In this document: positions 42,267 to 52,266 of the stretch, piece after piece
Position numbering within the stretch: the first letter of the stretch is position 1
Layout: the number at the start of each line of letters is the position of its first letter
Source: Alphaproteobacteria bacterium
GTDB taxonomy: Bacteria > Pseudomonadota > Alphaproteobacteria > CACIAM-22H2
Assembly (NCBI GenBank): GCA_016124335.1
Contig: WGNX01000010.1
Location: 124,001 to 188,000, forward strand
Length of the DNA stretch: 64,000 nt
Direction: 5' to 3'
Position numbers and translations under genes: made by a program
Notes under the pieces: generated by a model
The model's database searches: none
What the model saw: the letters and a program-made list of their open reading frames with translations, nothing else
Told to the model about the DNA's origin: nothing

Positions 42267-42977
42267 ATGCAATCCGCTCCCGCCGCGCCGATCGTCGAGC
42301 TTGCCGGCGTGCACCTGAAGTTGGCGAGCCAGGCGGGCGAGGTCAATATCCTGCGCGGCGTCGATCTGGCGATAGTGCGCGGCGAAAGCCTTGCCGTCGT
42401 GGGGCCTTCGGGCTCGGGCAAGTCGACCATGATGATGATCGTCGCGGGCCTCGAGCGGCCCAGCGAAGGCCGCGTTGTGGTCGCCGGTCAGGATCTCGGC
42501 GCGCTCGACGAGGACGGGCTGGCACTGTTCCGCCGCCGCAATGTGGGCATCGTCTTCCAGGCGTTCCATCTCATCGCGACGATGACGGCGCTGGAGAATG
42601 TCGCGATCCCGCTCGAATTCGCGGGCGATGCCGATGCGTGGGACAAGGCGCGCGAGGCGCTCGGTGCGGTCGGGCTTTCCCACCGCACCACGCATTATCC
42701 CGGCCAGCTTTCGGGCGGCGAACAGCAGCGCGTGGCACTGGCGCGCGCATTCGTGGCACACCCGCCGCTGCTGCTGGCCGACGAACCGACGGGCAATCTC
42801 GACGCGACGACCGGCCAGTCGATCGTCGACCTGATGTTCGAACTGAAGGAACGGTGGGGAACGGCGCTGATGCTGATCACGCACGACCCCAAGCTTGCCG
42901 GCCGCTGCCAGCGCGCCGTGCGCATGCAGGACGGCCGCCTGAGCGACCTGCCGGCCGCGCGCTCGGCCGCGCAATGA
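42267..42977 (+). CDS. ybbA: ABC transporter ATP-binding protein (YbbA/LolD type)
   Basis: 236 residues. Walker A VGPSGSGKSTMMMIVAGLER, Q loop NVGIVFQAFHLIATMTAL, signature QLSGGEQQRVALARAFVAHP, Walker B LLLADEPTGNLDATTG, H loop LITHDPKL. The length and sequence match the LolD/YbbA group that works with MacB/FtsX-type permeases. Its stop overlaps the permease start (ATGA). Confidence 0.93.
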   Translation: MQSAPAAPIVELAGVHLKLASQAGEVNILRGVDLAIVRGESLAVVGPSGSGKSTMMMIVAGLERPSEGRVVVAGQDLGALDEDGLALFRRRNVGIVFQAFHLIATMTALENVAIPLEFAGDADAWDKAREALGAVGLSHRTTHYPGQLSGGEQQRVALARAFVAHPPLLLADEPTGNLDATTGQSIVDLMFELKERWGTALMLITHDPKLAGRCQRAVRMQDGRLSDLPAARSAAQ

Positions 42978-45505
42978 ACGCAAGTCCTGACAGCTTTGCG
43001 CTCGCCTGGCGGCTGGCCCGCCGCGAGATGCGCGGCGGTATCCGCGGCTTTCGCGTCTTCATGGCGTGCCTGATGCTGGGTGTGGCCGCGATCGCAGGTG
43101 TGGGCTCGCTTGCCGACGGCGTGCGCGAAGGCCTGCGGCGCGACGCGCGGACGATCCTCGGCGGCGACGTCGAACTTTCCTTCACGCACCGCTCGACTTC
43201 ACCCGAGCAGGCGGCATTCATTGCGGCATCGGGCCGCGTCTCGCAGATCCTCGAGATGCGCGCGATGGCGCGCACCACCGACGAACGCGCGCTTGTCGAA
43301 TTGAAGGCGGTCGATTCCGCCTATCCGCTGGTCGGCGAGGTGCGCGTCGGCGGTGCCGCCGGTCTTGCCGCCGCCTTCGCACGCGACGCGCAAGGGCGGT
43401 GGGGGGCGGCGGTCGAGCCGGCGGCCCTGACGCGCCTTGCGACGAAGATCGGCGGTACCATCCGCATCGGCGAGGCCGATTTCGTGGTGCGCGCGACGGT
43501 CGAGAGTGAGCCCGACCGCACGGCGAACCTGTTCACGCTGGGTCCGCGCGTGATGATCGGGCGCGAAGCGCTTGCCGCCACCGAGCTGGTGCAGCCCGGC
43601 GCGCTGATCCGGTACATCACGCGCGTCGTGCTGGCGCCGGGGACCGATGCCGCGGGCTGGATCGAGACGCTGAAGACGCGCTTTCCCGACGCCGGCTGGC
43701 GCATCCGCGGCGAGAGCGAGGCGGCACCCGGCCTGCAGCGCTGGATCGACCGGATCGCGATGTTCCTCACGCTCGTGGGCCTGACGGCGTTGCTGGTTGG
43801 CGGCGTGGGCGTGGCGAACGCCGTGCGCAGCTATCTCGATGCGCGCACCGCGTCGATCGCGACGATCAAGTGCCTCGGCGCGCCCGGGCGGCTCGTGCTG
43901 CGCCTTTATCTTCTCCAGATCCTTTCGATGGCGGCGATCGGCATTGGCGCGGGGCTGGCGATCGGTGCAGCGGTTCCGGCGCTCGCCGGGCCGCTTCTGG
44001 CCGAACGGCTGGGCGTCGAGGCGGGAGAGGGTCTGCATCTTCCCGCCCTTGCGCTTGCGGCGGCATTCGGCATGGCGACGGCCTTTGCCTTCGCGCTGTG
44101 GCCGTTGGCCCGTGCGCGCGAGGTCCCGCCGGCCGCCTTGTTCCGCGACCTTGTGGCGCCGTTCCGGCGCTGGCCGCGCGCGGTTTACATTTGGGCAAGT
44201 GGGGCGGCACTCGTGGCGCTTGCGGGGCTGGCCATCGCCACGTCGATCGACCGCAAGCTCGGGGCCGCCTTCTGCGTGGCGGCCGTCGTCTGCTTTGCCG
44301 TTTTCCGGCTTGCGGCGTGGCTCGTCTCGCTGGCGGCGCGCCGTTTTGGCGGCGTGCGCAACCCGGCGCTGCGGCTGGCGCTGGCCAACATGCATCGCCC
44401 CGGCAGCCCGACGCCGGGCATCGTGCTGTCGCTTGGCCTGGGGCTGACCGTGCTGGTGCTCATCGCGCAGGTGCAGGGCAACTTCCAGCGCCAGCTCGAC
44501 GAACAGCTGCCGCAGATGGCGCCGTCCTTCTTTTTCATCGACATCCAGCCCGACCAGATCGCCACCTTCGACCGGCTCGTCTCGAGTTTTCCCGGTGTCG
44601 GCGAGATCCGGCAGGTGCCTTCGCTGCGCGGGCGAATCGTCAAGCTGAATGGCGTGCCCGTCGAGCAGGCGGTCGTGGCGCCCGACGCGCAATGGGCGAT
44701 CGGCTCGGACCGCGGCCTTACATATTCGGGCAAGATGCCGCCGGGCACGCGGCTGGTCGCCGGCGAATGGTGGCCGGAGAACTATTCCGGCCCGCCGCTC
44801 GTGTCGATGGACGGGCAGATCGCGCGCGGCATGGGGCTTGGCCTTGGCGACACGATCACGATCAACGTGCTGGGCCGCGAGATGGAAGCGCGTATAGCCA
44901 ACCTGCGCGCGATCGACTGGACGAGCCTTGGCATCAACTTCACGCTGACCTTCGCGCCCGGCATGCTGGAAGGCGCACCGCAGACCTGGATCGCGACAGC
45001 CCAGGTCGATCCGGCGGGCGAAGACGGCCTTGAACGCGCCGTGACGGCGGCATTCCCGAATGTCTCGTCGATCCGGATCAAGCGCGCGTTGGCGACCGCC
45101 CGCGACACGGTCGAGGCAATCGCGCTGGCCGCGCGCGCCACCGCGGCGGTCACGCTGGCCGCAGGCACGCTGGTTCTGGCCGGCGCCATCCTCGCGACCC
45201 AGCGTCGGCGCACATATGACGCCGTGATGCTGAAGGTGCTGGGTGCCACCCGCCGCGACGTGATGCGCGCCCTGCTGCTGGAATTCGCACTGACCGGTGC
45301 GGCGGCCGCCTCGGTCGCGGCCGTGCTGGGGACACTGGCCGCTTACCTGTTGATATCCAACTACATGCGCATCGATTTCGCGCTGCTTCCGGGGACGCTG
45401 GCCACCACGATCGCCGGGGCGGCCGCAGCGGCGGCCGCCATCGGGCTTGCCGGGACATGGCGGGCGCTGGGCCAGAAGGCCGCCCCACTGCTGCGCAACG
45501 CCTGA
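42974..45505 (+). CDS. ybbP: FtsX-type ABC permease (YbbP family)
   Basis: 843 residues, the long YbbP form. N-terminal helix (GFRVFMACLMLGVAAIAGVG), a large periplasmic domain, then a FtsX-like helix set (MFLTLVGLTALLVGGVGVAN), further central helices, a second periplasmic domain (SFFFIDIQPDQIATFDRLVS) and a C-terminal FtsX set (KVLGATRRDVMRALLLEFAL). Partner of YbbA. Probably exports or extracts lipophilic substrates; the TesA-like neighbour fits lipid metabolism, but the real substrate is unknown. Confidence 0.92.
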   Translation: MNASPDSFALAWRLARREMRGGIRGFRVFMACLMLGVAAIAGVGSLADGVREGLRRDARTILGGDVELSFTHRSTSPEQAAFIAASGRVSQILEMRAMARTTDERALVELKAVDSAYPLVGEVRVGGAAGLAAAFARDAQGRWGAAVEPAALTRLATKIGGTIRIGEADFVVRATVESEPDRTANLFTLGPRVMIGREALAATELVQPGALIRYITRVVLAPGTDAAGWIETLKTRFPDAGWRIRGESEAAPGLQRWIDRIAMFLTLVGLTALLVGGVGVANAVRSYLDARTASIATIKCLGAPGRLVLRLYLLQILSMAAIGIGAGLAIGAAVPALAGPLLAERLGVEAGEGLHLPALALAAAFGMATAFAFALWPLARAREVPPAALFRDLVAPFRRWPRAVYIWASGAALVALAGLAIATSIDRKLGAAFCVAAVVCFAVFRLAAWLVSLAARRFGGVRNPALRLALANMHRPGSPTPGIVLSLGLGLTVLVLIAQVQGNFQRQLDEQLPQMAPSFFFIDIQPDQIATFDRLVSSFPGVGEIRQVPSLRGRIVKLNGVPVEQAVVAPDAQWAIGSDRGLTYSGKMPPGTRLVAGEWWPENYSGPPLVSMDGQIARGMGLGLGDTITINVLGREMEARIANLRAIDWTSLGINFTLTFAPGMLEGAPQTWIATAQVDPAGEDGLERAVTAAFPNVSSIRIKRALATARDTVEAIALAARATAAVTLAAGTLVLAGAILATQRRRTYDAVMLKVLGATRRDVMRALLLEFALTGAAAASVAAVLGTLAAYLLISNYMRIDFALLPGTLATTIAGAAAAAAAIGLAGTWRALGQKAAPLLRNA

Positions 45506-45579
45506 CATAAATCCGAAAAATCGAATCGATATTGTTGTCCGCGCGGGCTCATCGGCAGGCCGCAGACAGTGAGCATCGG

Positions 45580-46785
45580 ATGTCGGCAGCGGCCCATCGT
45601 ATTTCCTCGTTCGACTTCGCGCCGGACTGCGGCATCTTTGACGCGCGGACGTTCCGTGAGATCATCGATGCGTTGCCGGCGATGGTAAACGTCAAGGACC
45701 GCGAGAGTCGTTACGTGTTCATGAATGCCTATCAGGCCGGGCTCTACGGCACCACACCATCGGACGCGATTGGCAAGACCGCCATCGAACTGATGGGCGA
45801 GGCATACGGATCCTACACACAGGACATCGACAAGACGGTCATCGAATCCGGACAGGCTGCACTGGGCTACAGCGAGTCGTACACGCTGCCGGACGGAAGT
45901 CATCGGAGCTTCCGGACGACGAAGATGCCGTGGCGCCGGAACGACGGGATAGAGGGCATCATCACCATCGCCCACGACGTCAGCGACATCGAGGCGAGCG
46001 GCCGGGCCCTTGCCGACGCGCTGATGCGATCGGAACAGGCCAACCACGCAAAGACCACCTTCCTCGCGAACATGAGCCACGAGCTTCGTACGCCCCTCAA
46101 CGCCGTCATCGGGTTCTCGGAGGTCCTCGCGAGCGGTCGCATTGGCGAACCCGCCCGAATCGCTGACTACGCGAATTCCGTCGTCGCGGGTGCCCGGCGC
46201 CTGCTCGACGTGATTGACGACATCCTGGAACTGGCCCGCGTCGAGTCCGGCACGACGATCATCGAAATGTCCGAATTTGCGCCGGCACAACTCGTCGCCG
46301 ACGTGCTGGCGGCAAAAAGCGTGGAAGCGGCCCGCGCCGGCGTCGAACTCGTCGCCGACATTCCGGAATATCCGCTGTCACTCCGCGCGGACCGAGACGC
46401 CGTCGCGCGCGCGCTTTTAGCGCTCGTCTCCAACGCGATCAAGTTTTCGCCCAAAGGCGGACAGGCAACGGTTTCTTTGCGCCTGAACGGCGACCAATTG
46501 GACATCAGCGTCCAGGACCGCGGAATCGGCATGACGGCCGAAACGATCGCCCGGTGCCAAGAGCGTTTCTTCCAGGCTGAGTCAGGTTCCGCGCGCAGTT
46601 TCGGCGGGCTGGGCATCGGGCTGGCAGTAACCAAGGCATTGATTGAATTGCATGCTGGCAGCTTGGACCTGACCAGCTCGCCCGGAAGTGGAACGCGGGC
46701 GACGTTACGTCTTCCACAATGCTGTCGAAGTGCGTCGGCTGCCGATGGCCCGATTTTTCCGCTGCAAGCCGCTGAATTGCCATAA
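45580..46785 (+). CDS. Soluble PAS histidine kinase
   Basis: 401 residues from ATG 45580; the track start is a TTG 16 codons earlier. One PAS domain (about residues 24-135: FREIIDALPAMVNVKDRESR, IITIAHDVSDIE), then HisKA with FLANMSHELRTPLNAVIGF (His167), and the ATPase with LVSNAIKFSPKGG, VQDRGIGMT and GGLGIGLAVTKALIEL. No TM segment, so it senses a cytoplasmic or membrane-diffusible signal. No receiver gene is adjacent. Confidence 0.86.
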   Translation: MSAAAHRISSFDFAPDCGIFDARTFREIIDALPAMVNVKDRESRYVFMNAYQAGLYGTTPSDAIGKTAIELMGEAYGSYTQDIDKTVIESGQAALGYSESYTLPDGSHRSFRTTKMPWRRNDGIEGIITIAHDVSDIEASGRALADALMRSEQANHAKTTFLANMSHELRTPLNAVIGFSEVLASGRIGEPARIADYANSVVAGARRLLDVIDDILELARVESGTTIIEMSEFAPAQLVADVLAAKSVEAARAGVELVADIPEYPLSLRADRDAVARALLALVSNAIKFSPKGGQATVSLRLNGDQLDISVQDRGIGMTAETIARCQERFFQAESGSARSFGGLGIGLAVTKALIELHAGSLDLTSSPGSGTRATLRLPQCCRSASAADGPIFPLQAAELP

Positions 46786-46897
46786 TTATCGTCCGGAATG
46801 ACGCTATCCGGGATATTGAATTCCGGCTGCTCAATCCCCATTATCTCGTAGGAAGCCGTCCGGCCCCTGCCGGCGGGGCCAACCAATCGGGAGCCAG

Positions 46898-47620
46898 ATG
46901 TCCATGTACGAGACCGAAAGACCATATATGCCGCGCGCCGGCGTCGACGCCGCGGCGTTCGACGAGGGCCTGCGCAGCTACATGCTCGGGATCTACAACT
47001 ACATGGCCTCGGCCGTGGCGCTGTCGGGCATCGTCGCCTTCCTCGTGGCCAGCTCGCCGGCCGTATCGCAGCTGCTGTTCACCACGCCGCTGAAGTGGGT
47101 CGTCGTTCTTGCACCCCTCGGCTTCGTGATGCTGATGTCGTTCAGCTTCGAGCGCCTGTCGAAGACGGCGCTGCTGGGGCTCTTCTGGGCCTTCGCGGCC
47201 CTGATGGGGGCCTCGCTCGCCTCGATCCTGCTCGTCTATACGGGCGCTTCGGTCGCGCGCGCCTTCTTCGTGACGGCCGGCATGTTCGCGGGCGTCAGCA
47301 TCTATGGCTACACGACCAAGGCGGACCTGACGAAGTTCTCGACGTTCCTGATGATGGGTCTTTTCGGCCTCATCATCGCGGGCCTCGTGAACATGTTCGT
47401 CCAGTCTTCGATGATGCAGTTCGTGATCTCGGCGGCATCGGTGCTGGTGTTCTGCGGCCTGACCGCATGGGACACGCAGCGCCTGAAGGATACCTACATC
47501 GAGGCGGCGGGCACGGAGATCGAAGGCAAGCTTTCGGTGATGGGCGCGCTTTCGCTCTATCTCAACTTCGTGAACCTGTTCATCGCGCTGGTGCAGCTCT
47601 TCGGCAACCGCCGCGACTGA
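46898..47620 (+). CDS. Bax inhibitor-1 / YccA family membrane protein
   Basis: 240 residues with seven predicted TM helices and family blocks FFVTAGMFAGVSIYGYTTKA, DLTKFSTFLMMGLFGLIIAG and FCGLTAWDTQRLKDTYIEAA. Homologues include pH-sensitive calcium leak channels and the YccA inhibitor of FtsH. GGGAG lies five bases before the ATG. Followed by a strong terminator, so probably monocistronic. Confidence 0.93.
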   Translation: MSMYETERPYMPRAGVDAAAFDEGLRSYMLGIYNYMASAVALSGIVAFLVASSPAVSQLLFTTPLKWVVVLAPLGFVMLMSFSFERLSKTALLGLFWAFAALMGASLASILLVYTGASVARAFFVTAGMFAGVSIYGYTTKADLTKFSTFLMMGLFGLIIAGLVNMFVQSSMMQFVISAASVLVFCGLTAWDTQRLKDTYIEAAGTEIEGKLSVMGALSLYLNFVNLFIALVQLFGNRRD

Positions 47621-47648
47621 CAAGCGCGACACGCAAGCAAATCGCAAG

Positions 47649-47683
47649 CCCCGGGCCGGAAACGGCCCGGGGTTTTTCTTTTT
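47649..47683 (+). terminator. Intrinsic terminator after the Bax-inhibitor-1 gene
   Basis: CCCCGGGCCG-GAAA-CGGCCCGGGG, a perfect 10-pair GC stem with a GNRA-type loop, followed by TTTTTCTTTTT. It begins 29 bases after the stop codon. The best rho-independent terminator in the window. Confidence 0.95.
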
Positions 47684-47822
47684 CGTCATCGAGCATACCG
47701 GTGTAGCCCTTGCGGTGATTCGTCCGCCGGGAAATTTAATGTAGGGCGTTAACTTTCCTCCGGCGATCCGCGATGATATTCGCGCGCCCGGATGTCGCAT
47801 CAGATTGAAATGGAGATGAAGC

Positions 47823-49325
47823 GTGGTTGGCCTGTTTGGTTGTGGTGAAGCGAAGGCGACTTTGACGGCACTCGACAAATCGCTCGCGATCATCGAATTC
47901 AAGGTCGACGGCACGATCGTCTCGGCCAACGAGAACTTCCTGAAGACGATGGGCTACGCGCTCGACGATATCCGCGGCAAGCACCACTCGATGTTCGTCG
48001 AGCCTGAATACCGCGACAGCGACGAATATCGCGCGTTCTGGGACGGGCTTCGGCGGGGCCAGCACAAGCGCGCGCAGTTCAAGCGTGTGGGCAACAACGG
48101 GCGCGAGATCTGGATCGAGGCGACCTACAACCCGATCCTGGGCCGCGACGGCAAGCCGTTCAAGGTCGTGAAATTCGCGACCGACATCACCGCGCACAAG
48201 GCCGAGTACGCCGATCTTCTTGGCAAGGTGAACGCGATCGGACGCTCGCAGGCCGTGATCGAATTCAATCCCGACGGCACGATCATCGTGGCGAACGAGA
48301 ATTTCCTGCGCGTTGTCGGCTATTCGCTCGACGAAATCCGCGGCAAGCATCATTCGATGTTTGTCGACCCCAAGGAGCGGGCAAGTGCCGCCTATCGCGA
48401 GTTCTGGGCCGCCCTCAACCGGGGCGAATACCGGGCCGCACAATACAGTCGTATTGCAAAAGGCGGGCGCGAAGTCTGGATCGAGGCATCTTACAATCCG
48501 ATTTTCGACCTGAATGGACGCCTCGCCAAGGTCGTGAAATTCGCAACCGATCTTTCGGCGCGCAAGGACGCGAATGCGAAACTGGCTTCGGAATTCGAGA
48601 GCGGTGTCAGCACGCTCGTCGATCAGGTGGGCGATGCTGCCGGCGAACTTGAGGCAACGGCGCAGTCGCTCGCCGCCGCGGCAGACCAGACGAACCGGCA
48701 ATCGGCGACGGTCGCCAGCGCCACCGAGCAGCTTTCGGCATCGGCCGGCGAAATTTCACGCCAGCTCGCCGACGCCACGAAGGTGATCGACGTCGCCGTT
48801 TCCGAATCCGACAAGTCGAACCGCATGGTCGACGAGCTTGTCGGCATCGCCGAACGGATCGGCGAGGTCACCAAGCTCATCGCGAGCATCGCCAGCCAGA
48901 CGAACCTGCTCGCGCTCAACGCGACCATCGAGGCCGCGCGGGCCGGCGAAGCCGGCAAGGGCTTCGCGGTCGTGGCGAGCGAGGTCAAGAACCTCGCGAA
49001 CCAGACCGCCAAGGCGACCGACGAGATTTCCGAGCAGATCGCCGGCATCCAGTCGTCGAGCAAGAGCACGGCCGACGCGATCCAGGAAATCACGCGCGTT
49101 ATCACGCGCGTGCGCGAGGTGAATACGTCGATCTCGGCCGCCATCGATCAGCAGTCGACGGCGACACGCGACGTCTACGCCAATATCAGCGGCGTTCGGA
49201 AGGCGGCGGAATCGACCGGGCAATCCTCGAACGGGATGCTCGAATCCGCACGCACGCTGAAAACCCGTTCGACCGATCTGAGCGGGCGCGTCGCGAAGTT
49301 TCTGGCATCCGTCCGCGCGATGTAG
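47823..49325 (+). CDS. Soluble tandem-PAS methyl-accepting chemotaxis protein
   Basis: 500 residues from a GTG start with GGAGATGAA upstream. Two closely similar PAS domains (about 15-125 and 137-247), both with [16 protein letters not shown] or [11 protein letters not shown] and KVVKFATD, then a cytoplasmic signalling domain with the hairpin tip [20 protein letters not shown]. No TM helices. PAS sequences of this type often hold heme or FAD and sense oxygen or energy state. No che genes are nearby. Confidence 0.92.
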   Translation: MVGLFGCGEAKATLTALDKSLAIIEFKVDGTIVSANENFLKTMGYALDDIRGKHHSMFVEPEYRDSDEYRAFWDGLRRGQHKRAQFKRVGNNGREIWIEATYNPILGRDGKPFKVVKFATDITAHKAEYADLLGKVNAIGRSQAVIEFNPDGTIIVANENFLRVVGYSLDEIRGKHHSMFVDPKERASAAYREFWAALNRGEYRAAQYSRIAKGGREVWIEASYNPIFDLNGRLAKVVKFATDLSARKDANAKLASEFESGVSTLVDQVGDAAGELEATAQSLAAAADQTNRQSATVASATEQLSASAGEISRQLADATKVIDVAVSESDKSNRMVDELVGIAERIGEVTKLIASIASQTNLLALNATIEAARAGEAGKGFAVVASEVKNLANQTAKATDEISEQIAGIQSSSKSTADAIQEITRVITRVREVNTSISAAIDQQSTATRDVYANISGVRKAAESTGQSSNGMLESARTLKTRSTDLSGRVAKFLASVRAM

Positions 49326-49338
49326 GCGGCCTCGCTAC

Positions 49339-50469
49339 CTAGCCCATCCAGAGAATCTGTCGCACAACATCGCCCGCGGCGAGCTTCTCGAATGCGGCGT
49401 TGAGGTCGCCAAGGCCAATGCGACCGCTCATCAGCCGGTCGACCGGCAGGCGGCCGCGGCGCCACAATTCGATGTAGCGCGGGATGTCGCGCAGTGGAAC
49501 CGCGCCGCCGACATACGAGCCTTTCAGCGTGCGCTCCTCGGCCACGAGCGTGACCGGCGAGAGCGAAAGCATGTTCGACGGGTTCGGTAGACCGGCCGTC
49601 ACCGTCGTGCCACCGCGTTTGGTGATGCGGAAGGCAAGGTCAAGCGCCTTGACCGAGCCTGCCATGTCGAAGGCGTGATCGACGCCGCCGGGAACCATCG
49701 CCTTGACGCGCTCGGCAGCATCTTCGGCCCGCGCGTCGACCGCATCGGTTGCCCCGAGCTGGCGGGCGAGATCGAGCTTTCGCGGATCGAGATCGACAGC
49801 GACGATCGCGCGCGCACCGGCGGCGGCAGCCCCCAGCAGCGCATTGAGGCCGACCCCGCCGAGCCCCACGACCGCGACCGACTCGCCCGCTTGCACGCGC
49901 GCCGTGTTGACGACTGCGCCCACGCCGGTCAGCACGCCGCAGCCGAACAGGGCCGCCACGTCGAGCGGCACGTCCTTGGGCACCTTGACGGCCGAGCGGC
50001 GTGAAACCACCGCCTGTTCGGCGAAACCCGAAACGCCCAGATGGTGGTTCAGCACCGGCGTGCCTGCACGCGAAATCCGACGGGCGCCCGACAGCAGCGT
50101 GCCCGACCCGTTCACCCTCGCGCCCGGCTCGCAAAGCGCCGGCCGCCCCTCCGCGCACGGAAGGCAGCAGCCGCAAGACGGAACGAAAACAAGAACGACG
50201 TGATCGCCGACCGCAAGATCGTCGACGCCAGCACCCAATTCCTCGACGACGCCGGCCGCCTCGTGGCCCAGCGCCATCGGCATGACACGCGGCCGGTCGC
50301 CGTTGATGACCGACAGGTCGGAATGGCACAGGCCGGCCGCGACGACGCGCACACGGATCTCGCCCGGTCCTGGCGGTGCAAGCTCGATGCGTTCGATCTT
50401 CAGCGGGCGGCTGTCGGTATACGGGCGCGGCGCGCCCATGGCTTCGAGTATCGCGGCGCGAACGTGCAT
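49339..50469 (-). CDS. Zinc-dependent alcohol dehydrogenase (class III-like)
   Basis: 376 residues. Catalytic zinc ligands in GLCHSDLSVI and GHEAAGVVEELG, structural-zinc cysteines in CGCCLPCAEGRPALC, NAD fold VAVVGLGGVGLNALLG. The closest group is the class III/aryl-alcohol type. Start ATG 50469 with GAGGGGACGGA; 13 bases downstream of the SDR gene, so likely cotranscribed in a catabolic run. Confidence 0.92.
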   Translation of the reverse strand: MHVRAAILEAMGAPRPYTDSRPLKIERIELAPPGPGEIRVRVVAAGLCHSDLSVINGDRPRVMPMALGHEAAGVVEELGAGVDDLAVGDHVVLVFVPSCGCCLPCAEGRPALCEPGARVNGSGTLLSGARRISRAGTPVLNHHLGVSGFAEQAVVSRRSAVKVPKDVPLDVAALFGCGVLTGVGAVVNTARVQAGESVAVVGLGGVGLNALLGAAAAGARAIVAVDLDPRKLDLARQLGATDAVDARAEDAAERVKAMVPGGVDHAFDMAGSVKALDLAFRITKRGGTTVTAGLPNPSNMLSLSPVTLVAEERTLKGSYVGGAVPLRDIPRYIELWRRGRLPVDRLMSGRIGLGDLNAAFEKLAAGDVVRQILWMG

Positions 50470-50482
50470 TCCGTCCCCTCTT

Positions 50483-51238
50483 TCAGATGCAGCGCCCGCC
50501 ATCGACCTCGAAGGCGACGCCGGTGATGAATTCCGCTTCGTCAGAGCAGAGATAGAGTGCCGCGTTCGCGATGTCGGCAGGCGTGGAAAGGCGGCCCATC
50601 GGGATCGAGGCGCGGAACTGCGCGCGCTTTTCCGGCGTGTCCTCGCCCATGAACGTCGCCAGCAGCGGCGTGTCGCCTGCCACGGGGCACAGACAGTTCA
50701 CGCGGATCTTGTCGGGCGCCAGCTCGATCGCCATCGCCTTGGTGAGCGAGATCGCGGCCCCTTTGGATGCGTTGTACCAGACGAGGCCGGGGCGCGGCCG
50801 GATGCCGGCAGTCGACGCGGTGTTGAGGATGGCCCCGCCACCCTGCTTGCGGAAGATCGGCACGGCCTCCTGCGCGGCGAGATAGATCGATTTCACGTTG
50901 ACCGCGAAGATGCGGTCGAACATCGCCTCGTCCACGCCCAGCATCGGCCCGTTGCGGTGGCTGATGCCGGCGTTGTTGACGACGATGTCAAGCCGGCCCC
51001 AGGCCTCGGTCGCCGCCGCGATCATGCGCTTCGTATCGTCGGCGCGGGCCACGTCCGCGCGCACCGCCTTGGCGGTGCCGCCCGCCTTCGTCACGGCATC
51101 GGCCACGCGGCGTGCCGCCGCCTCGTCAATGTCGGCGACGACGACACGCGCGCCCTCGGCTGCGAAACGCGTGACGATGCCTTCGCCGAACCCCGATCCG
51201 CCGCCGGTAACCACCGCGGTCTTTGCCGAAAGACGCAT
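50483..51238 (-). CDS. Short-chain dehydrogenase/reductase
   Basis: 251 residues, classical SDR. Cofactor loop VVTGGGSGFGEGIVTRFAAE, VADID for NAD preference, NNAGISHRNG, catalytic Ser in NTASTAGIRP and YNASK pair, ending GVAFEVDGGRCI. Between the FAH-family and ADH genes on the same strand. The substrate is unknown. Confidence 0.93.
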   Translation of the reverse strand: MRLSAKTAVVTGGGSGFGEGIVTRFAAEGARVVVADIDEAAARRVADAVTKAGGTAKAVRADVARADDTKRMIAAATEAWGRLDIVVNNAGISHRNGPMLGVDEAMFDRIFAVNVKSIYLAAQEAVPIFRKQGGGAILNTASTAGIRPRPGLVWYNASKGAAISLTKAMAIELAPDKIRVNCLCPVAGDTPLLATFMGEDTPEKRAQFRASIPMGRLSTPADIANAALYLCSDEAEFITGVAFEVDGGRCI

Positions 51239-51305
51239 GCCCGTCTGCCTCCCCTGTTTTGGGGCGACTCTAGCGGCCCGCGACGGGCCTGCGCCAGTGC
51301 GGCGA

Positions 51306-52154
51306 TCAGCCTTCCTTGATCGCGTGGCGCAGCAGGCCCACGCCCGTGATCTCGACCTCGACCGTGTCGCCGGGGAACATGAATTCCGGCGGCGTGCGCG
51401 CGGCCCCGACGCCACCGGGCGTTCCGGTGACGATCACGTCGCCGGGTTCCAGCGGCGCGAAGGTCGAGATGTACGCGATGATCTGCGGGATGTCGTGGAT
51501 CAGCATGTCGATCGTCGCCTGCTGCTTCACGTGCCCGTTCACGCGGGTGGTCAGCGTCTGCTTGGTGATGTCTTTCATCTCGTCGGACGTCACCATCCAC
51601 GGCCCGAAGCCGCCCGTGCCCACGAAGTTCTTGCCGGGCGTGAACTGCGAGGTGTGGCGTTGATAATCGCGCACCGAACCGTCGTTGTAGCAGGCGAAGC
51701 CCGCGACATGCGCCATCGCGTTCTCGCGCGCGATGCGCCGGCCCTTCTTGCCGATGACGACGGCAAGCTCGCCTTCCCAGTCGAGGCGCTCGCTCTCCTT
51801 GGGCTTGATCATCGGCTGCTCGTGGCCGATCTGCGTATAGGCGAAGCGCGTGAAGATCGTCGGGTGCGCCGTATCGGGGCGCCCGGTCTCCGAGCGATGT
51901 TCGCGGTAGTTCACGCCCACGCAGAAGATGCGCAGCGTGTCGGGGATGACGGGCATCCAGGCGAACTTGCCGTCCTTGATGTCGGGCTTGCGGTTCTTGG
52001 CGTAGGCCTTGAGCTTGGCGAGGCCGCCGGCGACCAGCGCCTGGCGCAGCGTCGGCCACTGCTTGCCGAACTTCTTGCCGAGATCGACGATTCCCCCGGC
52101 GACGACCGCGCCGTAGGTTTCTTTCTTGCCGACACGCACGCTCGCGAGCTTCAT
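51306..52154 (-). CDS. Fumarylacetoacetate hydrolase family protein
   Basis: 282 residues. N-terminal start MKLASVRVGKKETYGAVVAG, then the FAH fold with CVGVNYREHRSETG, DWEGELAVVIGKKGRR (metal ligands), GFACYNDGSVRDYQ and VIVTGTPGGVGAARTPPEF. Members hydrolyse C-C bonds or decarboxylate/isomerise diketo acids of aromatic catabolism. First gene of the FAH-SDR-ADH run; GGAAGGAAG upstream. Divergent from bluB. Confidence 0.92.
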   Translation of the reverse strand: MKLASVRVGKKETYGAVVAGGIVDLGKKFGKQWPTLRQALVAGGLAKLKAYAKNRKPDIKDGKFAWMPVIPDTLRIFCVGVNYREHRSETGRPDTAHPTIFTRFAYTQIGHEQPMIKPKESERLDWEGELAVVIGKKGRRIARENAMAHVAGFACYNDGSVRDYQRHTSQFTPGKNFVGTGGFGPWMVTSDEMKDITKQTLTTRVNGHVKQQATIDMLIHDIPQIIAYISTFAPLEPGDVIVTGTPGGVGAARTPPEFMFPGDTVEVEITGVGLLRHAIKEG

Positions 52155-52266
52155 TGACGGACTTCCTTCCCCGGATTGTCCGGCCGATCCGGTTTCGGTC
52201 GGCCGCCATGGACGCCGTTGGATAGCCGGTCTAAACGCCAGCGGCAACCCCGACGCCTGTAACGAG

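Noticed and set aside
41663-42973. Long N-terminal extension of the YbbP ORF
   Set aside because: Overlaps tesA and ybbA in other frames and has no family similarity; the ATGA junction at 42974 gives the normal start.
52155-52266. Cobalamin riboswitch ahead of bluB
   Set aside because: The gap is too short and has no B12-box-like sequence.
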